NCBI GenBank assembly: GCA_049515655.1 | Contig: JBEKTW010000008.1 | Span: 67,848-131,847 of the forward strand | Length of the DNA stretch: 64,000 nt | Direction of reading: 5' to 3' | DNA from: JBEKTW01 sp049515655 | GTDB lineage: Bacteria > Bacteroidota > Ignavibacteria > UBA10030 > SZUA-254 | Part shown: one piece after another, positions 58,836 through 64,000 of the stretch | Layout of the letters: each line of letters begins with the position of its first letter | Numbering within the stretch: position 1 is the first letter of the stretch | Translations under genes and position numbers: made by a program | The notes under the pieces: model-generated | Databases searched by the model: none | What the model saw: the letters and a program-made list of their open reading frames with translations, nothing else | Told to the model about the DNA's origin: nothing

Positions 58836-59495
58836 ATGAAAACCCTCATCGCAGCTTCAATTCTATCGGCGGATTTTACGAACCTTGGGGACCAGGTCTG
58901 TCAGGCTGAAAAAGGCGGAGCTGATTGGATACATCTTGATATCATGGATGGTCGGTTTGTGCCGAACATAACATTTGGGCCGATGGTTGTACGAGCCGTG
59001 CGGTCTGTTACAACACTTCCCCTTGACGCACATTTGATGATTCAAAAACCGGAAATGTACTTGGATGCTTTTCGTGAGGCAGGGAGTGACCGGTTAACCG
59101 TTCACGTGGAAACATGTCCGCACCTGCACCGGACTATCCAGCACATTAAAGAGCTCGGAATGAAAGCGGGAGTCGCGTTGAACCCATCAACGCCCGCCGT
59201 GGCGCTCAAAGAGATCATTGCCGACGTCGACCTTATTCTGGTGATGACAGTTAATCCGGGCTTTGGCGCTCAGAAGTTCATCCGAGCAATGCTACGCAAG
59301 ATTGAGGAAGTCTCGTCGATGATTGTGTCAGTCAAGCGTCAGGTTCATCTTGAGGTTGATGGTGGGGTGGATGAACACACCGCTCCACTTCTTGTCAGCG
59401 CCGGTGCCAATGTTCTTGTTGCCGGACATTCTATTTTCTCCAAGAAGAAGATTCCGCAAGCTGTGGAACACCTGCGTAAGGCTGCCGGACGCTGA
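58836..59495 (+). CDS. rpe: Ribulose-phosphate 3-epimerase
   Basis: Interconverts ribulose 5-phosphate and xylulose 5-phosphate in the pentose phosphate pathway. The 219 residues form a TIM barrel with SILSADF (residues 8-14), HLDIMDGRFVPNITFGP near 33-49, DAHLMI near 67, VNPGFGAQKF near 143 and the second-half phosphate-binding VDGGV. It follows the PASTA gene by 16 bases. Its product also feeds riboflavin synthesis through ribulose 5-phosphate. Confidence 0.97.
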   Translation: MKTLIAASILSADFTNLGDQVCQAEKGGADWIHLDIMDGRFVPNITFGPMVVRAVRSVTTLPLDAHLMIQKPEMYLDAFREAGSDRLTVHVETCPHLHRTIQHIKELGMKAGVALNPSTPAVALKEIIADVDLILVMTVNPGFGAQKFIRAMLRKIEEVSSMIVSVKRQVHLEVDGGVDEHTAPLLVSAGANVLVAGHSIFSKKKIPQAVEHLRKAAGR

Positions 59496-59600
59496 CGCAA
59501 TGTTACCCGCGGCGGCATCGTCGCGGCGTTCTGGTCGTTTCCCATCTTTCGTCCTTCCTTGCCTTACCATAGGACACCAAAATATTTTTTTTATAAGATA

Positions 59601-59629
59601 TTGACTTTTTCTCACAAATACCTTATATT
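59601..59629 (+). promoter_or_regulatory. Promoter of the Lrp/AsnC-glnA genes
   Basis: TTGACT (59601-59606), 17-base spacer, TATATT (59624-59629), predicted start near 59636. Confidence 0.65.
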
Positions 59630-59647
59630 CAAAGGCAAAATACCGAC

Positions 59648-59670
59648 ATTACCTGTATTCCGTAGGTAAT
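59648..59670 (+). promoter_or_regulatory. Inverted repeat downstream of the lrp promoter (likely operator)
   Basis: ATTACCT (59648-59654) and AGGTAAT (59664-59670) are perfect inverted arms separated by nine bases, about 12-34 bases after the predicted transcription start. A second, imperfect dyad (CACCTTA...TAAAGTG) lies at 59681-59700. Such sites suggest autoregulation by the Lrp-like protein. Confidence 0.5.
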
Positions 59671-59705
59671 TCAAGCAAATCACCTTATTAATGTAAAGTG
59701 GCCTG

Positions 59706-60170
59706 ATGTTCATGCTCGATGAAATTGATGCGAAGCTTCTGGAAACACTGCAGCAGCGCGGGCGAACCCGCCGCAATGATTTGGCTTCTCTCGTGGGTTT
59801 GTCGCTCCCATCCGTGAGTGAGAGGTTACGGAAGCTCGAGGAGGCCGGCTACATCACGGGGTATCATGCTCGCGTTGACCCGAAGAAGCTGGGAATGGAC
59901 ATTACTGCGTTCATTTTTGTTCAGAGCGAATCCTCGAAACATTATCAGAGCTTTATCGAGCACGCGAAATCGCTCGATGATATCATTGAATGTCATGCGA
60001 TCACCGGCGAGGGTTCGCATCTCTTGAAAATCCGGACGGAGAATACGTCAAGGTTGGAAAAACTGCTGGCGAAGATCCAATCGTGGCCCGGCGTTACGGG
60101 TACCAAGACCCATCTGGTTCTTTCTACTCCAAAAGAAACAACATATGTTAAAATAACTATTCCTAAATAA
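59706..60170 (+). CDS. Lrp/AsnC family transcriptional regulator
   Basis: A 154-residue regulator with an N-terminal helix-turn-helix (LDEIDAKLLETLQQRGR, then LASLVGLSLPSVSERLRKLEEAGYI, about residues 3-50) and a C-terminal RAM domain (ECHAITGEGSHLLKIRTE near 97-115) that binds an amino acid. glnA follows 18 bases later, so it probably controls glutamine synthetase and itself. The start could be ATG 59706 or ATG 59712. Confidence 0.93.
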   Translation: MFMLDEIDAKLLETLQQRGRTRRNDLASLVGLSLPSVSERLRKLEEAGYITGYHARVDPKKLGMDITAFIFVQSESSKHYQSFIEHAKSLDDIIECHAITGEGSHLLKIRTENTSRLEKLLAKIQSWPGVTGTKTHLVLSTPKETTYVKITIPK

Positions 60171-60188
60171 ACATCTCAAGGACGAAGT

Positions 60189-61556
60189 ATGCCGAAGAAG
60201 CGAATAAGAAAATCAGGTACTGTAACGAACGAGGATATTCTCAGCCTGGCAAAGGACAACAAGGTTGAGTTCGTTCAACTTCAGTTTACTGACTTGAATG
60301 GTATTCTCAAAGGCGTCACGGTACCATTCTCGAAATTGCAGGATTCGCTCGAAGACGGGATGTGGTTCGACGGCTCATCCATCGAAGGTTTCACGCGTAT
60401 CTTCGAGAGCGATATGTACCTGAAACTGGACCTGAACACGTACGCCGTCATCCCGTGGACAAGAGTGAGCGGCAGAGCCGTGGTCGCGAGGTTTATGTGC
60501 GATGTTTACATGCCCGATGGTTCTCCATTCGAGGGAGATCCCCGGTATATTCTAAAAAAGCAGCTTGAGAAAGCCAGGAAGATGGGCTTCGTTTATAATG
60601 TCGGTCCGGAGCTTGAATTCTTCCTCTTCCGAAAGGAAAACGGAAAGCTTTTGCCTCTTCCGCACGATACGGCCGGCTACTTTGACCAAACGACGGACTT
60701 GGCGATGGAGATCCGGCAGGAAATGACGTCTGCCTTACATGGATTCGGAATCGACGTCGAAGCTCTTCACCACGAAGTCGCCTTTGGACAGCACGAAATA
60801 GATTTTCGTTATGCTGATGCGCTTACGATAGCCGACCAAGCCTCAACTTTCAAGTACACGTTGAAGTACATCGCTTCCCACAACAATCTCCACGCCACTT
60901 TCATGCCCAAACCAATCGCCGGCATCAACGGCTCGGGAATGCACGTCCATCAAAGCCTCTTCAGCCCGGAGGGAAAGAACCTCTTTTTCGACCCGAAGGA
61001 TAGTTACCATCTCTCCAAGACTGCAAAGTCGTTCATTCAAGGCCAGCTGACGCACATTAAAGGTCTGAACGCTATCTTAAATCCGACCGTAAATTCATAC
61101 AAGCGTCTGGTGGTGGGTTATGAAGCTCCCGTCTACATAGCGTGGGGCCAACGCAATCGGTCCGCACTCATCCGGATTCCAAGGTACACGCCAGGGCGTG
61201 AGAAGTCCGTCCGTGCTGAACTTCGATGTCCCGACCCGTCGGCGAATCCTTACCTCGCATTTGCTGCAATGCTTGCAGCCGGGCTCGATGGCATCAAGAA
61301 AAATATGGTTCCACCCACTCCCGTCGAAGAAAATATTTACGAATTCAGTGATGATGAGGCAAGAAAACGAAAGATCGACGTTCTTTCCCGGGATCTCGCG
61401 GAGGCCATAGGTTACCTGGAGAAGGACGATATCATACGGGACGCCCTCGGCGAATATGTAGTTGGGAGGTTCAAAGACCTCAAACTAAAGGAATGCGATG
61501 AATATCGCATGCAGGTGACACCGTGGGAGATCGACCAGTACCTGGAAAAGTACTGA
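60189..61556 (+). CDS. glnA: Glutamine synthetase, type I
   Basis: Makes glutamine from glutamate and ammonia. The 455 residues have the type I motifs: FDGSSIEGF (about residues 59-67), the metal ligands of GPELEFFLF near 138, HHEVAFGQHEIDFR near 198, GSGMHVHQSL near 254, the NSYKRLVVGYEAP flap near 302-314 and LRCPDPSANPYLA near 343. The late motif is NIYEFSDDE, unlike the NLYDLPPEE of adenylylated enzymes, so it is probably not adenylylated. AAGGA precedes the ATG. Confidence 0.97.
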   Translation: MPKKRIRKSGTVTNEDILSLAKDNKVEFVQLQFTDLNGILKGVTVPFSKLQDSLEDGMWFDGSSIEGFTRIFESDMYLKLDLNTYAVIPWTRVSGRAVVARFMCDVYMPDGSPFEGDPRYILKKQLEKARKMGFVYNVGPELEFFLFRKENGKLLPLPHDTAGYFDQTTDLAMEIRQEMTSALHGFGIDVEALHHEVAFGQHEIDFRYADALTIADQASTFKYTLKYIASHNNLHATFMPKPIAGINGSGMHVHQSLFSPEGKNLFFDPKDSYHLSKTAKSFIQGQLTHIKGLNAILNPTVNSYKRLVVGYEAPVYIAWGQRNRSALIRIPRYTPGREKSVRAELRCPDPSANPYLAFAAMLAAGLDGIKKNMVPPTPVEENIYEFSDDEARKRKIDVLSRDLAEAIGYLEKDDIIRDALGEYVVGRFKDLKLKECDEYRMQVTPWEIDQYLEKY

Positions 61557-62060
61557 GTAGTCCGCGCGAGACCAGCTGTCGTCAAGATTGGGGTATTTCT
61601 GCCTTCCGAGGTCTTGGCCCGAGGTAGAGGAGAGAACACCAAGAAACTGTTTCCGATAACACTTTGTCCCGCGAACCACGGAAGGTTCACCCGATGCCGC
61701 GGCTCCATTTGCCGTCGTCCGAACCAAGTGACGAGCGCGCATGAGTGGGTTGCTCACGATGACCGTTTTTCGGTGGGGTCGGGGGCACGGATGCCTTTTC
61801 GCGAGGAACGTCACCTTTTTTATCATTCCGCTTTCTTCCTTCTCAGTCGTTGCTGATTCCACATTGAGAAGGGATATGCTCGTCGGTTTGTTTTCCAAGA
61901 GATAATTCTATACATTGAACCGAAATTCAGCCATTGACCATCAATGGCATCAACAGGTTCGACGGTCAGCCACGTTGTTGATACCGGCGACCGGAAGCTG
62001 CATGAACCCCACAACTGGGCCTTTCACTCACAAATGCGTAACCCGTGAACGGGTAAGATC
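61557..62060 (+). other. 504-base non-coding gap between two glutamine synthetase genes
   Basis: I see no convincing gene on either strand; open frames here are short and lack family features. The gap holds a perfect 8-bp palindrome GCCATTGA-CCA-TCAATGGC (61930-61948) and the hairpin ACCCG-TGAA-CGGGT (62041-62054) just before the second gene. No clear sigma70 or sigma54 promoter could be assigned. Confidence 0.55.
61930..61948. promoter_or_regulatory. Palindrome upstream of the second glutamine synthetase
   Basis: GCCATTGA and TCAATGGC are perfect inverted arms around CCA. It may be an operator. It does not match the GlnR/TnrA, NtcA or NtrC consensus patterns I know. Confidence 0.4.
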
Positions 62061-63443
62061 ATGAAGAAAAGTCAATTACAAATCTGCAACGATATTCTCA
62101 AAACGCAAAAGATCGAAATGATCGATCTAAAGTGCATCGACCTCACCGGTTATCTCCACCACATTTCGCTTCCTGTGTATCCGAACATTTTGCAGAAACT
62201 TCTGTCCGAGGGGGTCGGCTTTGACGGGTCGAGTTATGGTTTCAGCAAGGTGGAAAACAGCGACATGATTCTGGCGCCAGATTTGACGACGGCGGTTGTT
62301 GACCCGTTTCGTGAAGTCGCCACTCTAAGTTTTTATGCGAATATTTTCCTTACGGATAACAAGAGAACACCCTTTTTCCAGGATGTCAGGCATCTTGGAA
62401 AACAGGTGGAGAGCATCCTCCAGAACACGATCGGGGTTGACAAATCGTGGTGGGGACCGGAGTTTGAGTTTTACATTTTCTCAAAGGTGAGGTTTGATAC
62501 ACGCACTGCCTCTTCGTATTACGAGGTCGAACATGCGGAGGAGTTCTTTCGCAACGCTTACCATGCCGCGAATCCATTCGATGTTTACGATGATTTCCGT
62601 GACCGGGCCTCACAGTTGTTGAAAACATTCGGGATCAAAGTGAAGTACCATCACCACGAAACAGGCGAGCGCGGCCAGCAGGAGATTGAAACATATTTTT
62701 CGGATCTCGTGACGACGGCGGACAATGTGATCACGGTAAAATACGCCTTATTCAATTTCGCACGTCAACAAGGGCTCTCCGTTACATTTATGCCAAAGCC
62801 CATGTACCAGCAATCCGGAAATGGTCTGCACCTCCATCTCTTCTTGACGAAAAACGGTAAGAACGCGTTTTACAAGAGGGGGGAGTACGGGAATATGAAC
62901 GAAGTCGGGCGGTACTTCATCGGTGGATTGCTCAAGCATGGAGCGGCCCTGTCCGCATTCACGAACCCGAGTACTAATTCCTACAAGCGCCTCGTTCCCG
63001 GATTCGAAGCCCCGGTTGCATTGACCTACGGAATGGGAAATCGTTCCTCGGCGATACGAATTCCCAAGTATGTCAGTAACCCGGACGAGACAAGAATTGA
63101 ATACAGACCGCCGGATGCCACGGCCAATCCCTACCTGTGTCTCTCGAGTATGCTCCTTGCGGGCATTGATGGGGTCATTCACAAGATCGACCCGGTCAAA
63201 GAGGGGTTCGGTCCCTTTGACAGAAATATCCAGCTAGATTCAGAAGATGAAAATGTCCATTTCCTGCCTCGCAATCTCGCGGAAGCCCTCGATGCTCTCG
63301 CAGAGGACAATGAATTCCTGCGTCTCGGGCATGTTTTCCCCGACGAGCTGATGGAGCAGTGGGTGGCAATCAAGCAGCAGGAAATTAAATCAATCGTGAC
63401 AATGCCACATCCTTTTGAATATAAGCTGTATTTTAATTTGTGA
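62061..63443 (+). CDS. Divergent glutamine synthetase homologue
   Basis: A 460-residue glutamine synthetase-family protein, clearly different from glnA next to it. All catalytic landmarks remain: FDGSSYGF (near 54), the Glu ligands in WGPEFEFYIF near 131, HHHETGERGQQEIE near 196, GNGLHLHLF near 253, NSYKRLVPGFEAP near 309, and IEYRPPDATANPYL near 349. The adenylylation region reads FGPFDRNIQ with no Tyr. It could be a second true glutamine synthetase or act on another amine or acid. The hairpin before its start may regulate translation. Confidence 0.88.
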   Translation: MKKSQLQICNDILKTQKIEMIDLKCIDLTGYLHHISLPVYPNILQKLLSEGVGFDGSSYGFSKVENSDMILAPDLTTAVVDPFREVATLSFYANIFLTDNKRTPFFQDVRHLGKQVESILQNTIGVDKSWWGPEFEFYIFSKVRFDTRTASSYYEVEHAEEFFRNAYHAANPFDVYDDFRDRASQLLKTFGIKVKYHHHETGERGQQEIETYFSDLVTTADNVITVKYALFNFARQQGLSVTFMPKPMYQQSGNGLHLHLFLTKNGKNAFYKRGEYGNMNEVGRYFIGGLLKHGAALSAFTNPSTNSYKRLVPGFEAPVALTYGMGNRSSAIRIPKYVSNPDETRIEYRPPDATANPYLCLSSMLLAGIDGVIHKIDPVKEGFGPFDRNIQLDSEDENVHFLPRNLAEALDALAEDNEFLRLGHVFPDELMEQWVAIKQQEIKSIVTMPHPFEYKLYFNL

Positions 63444-63478
63444 GGGAGTGGCAGGGGGGGTGCCCAGGGACAGTCCAT

Positions 63479-63507
63479 TTGCCTCCCATTGAATTTTCCG
63501 GTATATT
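63479..63507 (+). promoter_or_regulatory. Promoter of tmRNA
   Basis: TTGCCT (63479-63484), 17-base spacer, TATATT (63502-63507); the mature 5' end at 63514 lies seven bases downstream. Confidence 0.6.
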
Positions 63508-63513
63508 TATACA

Positions 63514-63894
63514 GGGGATGATATGGTTTCGACGGGGATGAGGATGGTCAGAACCGCATCTCGTGCTCTCCGCGTCGCACGTCCCGTGAGGGATCCCGTT
63601 ATCGGGAATAATAAAGCGGAAAACCTATAAGTGCGAACTACAACTACGCACTGGCTGCTTAATTAACTAAGTAGCCCATCCGCTGCAGTCGCGCCTGACA
63701 GGCTGCAGCAGGGTGTCGACTTCGCCGGGCTAGTCTCAGGTTATACTCGGGAGTCTGAGGCGAAAATTTACCGAGTTAGGCTGTGGGAATCGTGTCTGTC
63801 CGAGAACTACACGCTGAAATCAAAAGACAGACTATAGATGTAGATGTTCTGATGGTCTTCTCTTCGGACCGGGGTTCGATTCCCCGCATCTCCA
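63514..63894 (+). ncRNA. ssrA: Transfer-messenger RNA (tmRNA)
   Basis: Rescues ribosomes stalled on broken mRNA. The tRNA-like ends are present: GGGGATG (63514-63520) pairs with CATCTCC (63887-63893), and the T arm is GGGGTTCGATTCCCC. The tag frame begins with GCG at 63633 and reads ANYNYALAA before TAA (63660-63662). The length of 381 bases before CCA addition is normal, and the form is one-piece (not permuted). smpB is not in the window. Confidence 0.96.
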
Positions 63895-63900
63895 CGTTCA

Positions 63901-63932
63901 AAGCCGTCTCTGATAGTGCAGACGGCTTTTTT
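63901..63932 (+). terminator. Intrinsic terminator of tmRNA
   Basis: AAGCCGTCT (63901-63909) pairs with AGACGGCTT (63920-63928), followed by TTTTTT. A classical Rho-independent terminator just after the mature 3' end. Confidence 0.85.
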
Positions 63933-63959
63933 GTATTATCACTGATTAAAGATTCATAG

Positions 63960-64000
63960 ATGTCCTCCACAACAACGGCAAGTAAGTCTGTACCAATGAC
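63960..64000 (+). CDS. Possible start of a gene cut by the window end
   Basis: An ATG at 63960 opens a frame of 13 codons that runs off the window (MSSTTTASKSVPM). No Shine-Dalgarno is clear. Too short to identify. Confidence 0.2.
   Translation, partial: MSSTTTASKSVPM

Noticed and set aside
61485..61898. Minus-strand open frame (137 codons) between the glutamine synthetase genes
   Set aside because: It overlaps the end of glnA, has no family features or ribosome binding site, and the sequence looks non-coding in codon use.
61557..62060. Sigma54 promoter between the glutamine synthetase genes
   Set aside because: No TGGCAC-N5-TTGC match; the nearest (TGGCATCAACAGGTT) lacks the essential GC element.

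Overview
The window is 64 kb of dense bacterial chromosome, almost all of it housekeeping genes. Lnt and two lipoproteins imply an outer-membrane (Gram-negative) cell. The bacillithiol enzyme BshC, the order thrS-infC-rpmI-rplT-pheS-pheT, the order rimP-nusA-infB-rbfA-ribF-rpsO-pnp, and the mix of ATG, GTG and TTG starts with only moderate Shine-Dalgarno use fit the Bacteroidota/Chlorobiota group. An Ignavibacteria-like organism is my best guess, but this is inference. I see no insertion sequence, prophage, CRISPR array or defence locus.

Layout. 0-7.4 kb: end of a complex I operon (nuoN), metabolite repair (nnr), VanZ-like protein, tgt, yajC, ribBA, greA and a CYTH protein. 7.5-8.05 kb: four tRNAs (Gly, Cys, Leu, Val) running straight into thrS. 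8.1-14.7 kb: thrS-infC-rpmI-rplT-pheS-pheT, with infC starting at a non-canonical AUC codon. 14.7-17.4 kb: a coiled-coil protein, zapA, a strongly structured non-coding element, and rny. 17.4-25.7 kb: coaE, nadB, purF, pgsA, ftsY, a dipeptide epimerase and mutL. 25.7-30.4 kb: an acyl-CoA mutase large subunit with isobutyryl-CoA-mutase-type active-site residues, a UbiA-family transferase, a DUF362 protein and an EamA transporter. 30.4-34.2 kb: a looser pocket with long gaps, holding an orphan protein, a lipoprotein, an MFS transporter and a SAP/Rho-N-like protein. 34.2-39.0 kb: overlapping genes acylphosphatase, ispF, DedA, PAP2, lnt and threonine aldolase. 39.1-47.8 kb: the rimP-to-pnp translation and RNA-decay operon, preceded by an attenuator-like leader and lacking truB. 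47.8-57.8 kb (minus strand): a metallophosphoesterase, then a nucleoside uptake and salvage operon (cdd, tdk, BMP lipoprotein, ABC ATPase, two permeases, punA), then bshC. 58.0-64 kb: a PASTA protein, rpe, an Lrp/AsnC regulator, glnA, a divergent second glutamine synthetase, tmRNA with its terminator, and perhaps the start of another gene.

How it works together. Translation and RNA metabolism dominate: tRNAs, ThrRS, PheRS, IF2, IF3, L20, L35, S15, RimP, NusA, RbfA, RNase Y, PNPase and tmRNA. Smaller groups serve cofactors (riboflavin/FAD, NAD, CoA, NAD(P)H repair), the envelope (PgsA, FtsY, YajC, Lnt, PAP2, PASTA), nucleoside scavenging and nitrogen assimilation. Seven likely promoters share one architecture, TTGnnn-17-TATATT, which argues against the Bacteroidetes-type -7 element here. 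I found no clearly new multi-gene system. The best candidates for undescribed biology are non-coding: the structured RNA between zapA and rny, a possible small RNA between bshC and punA, the tRNA-thrS junction and the rimP leader.
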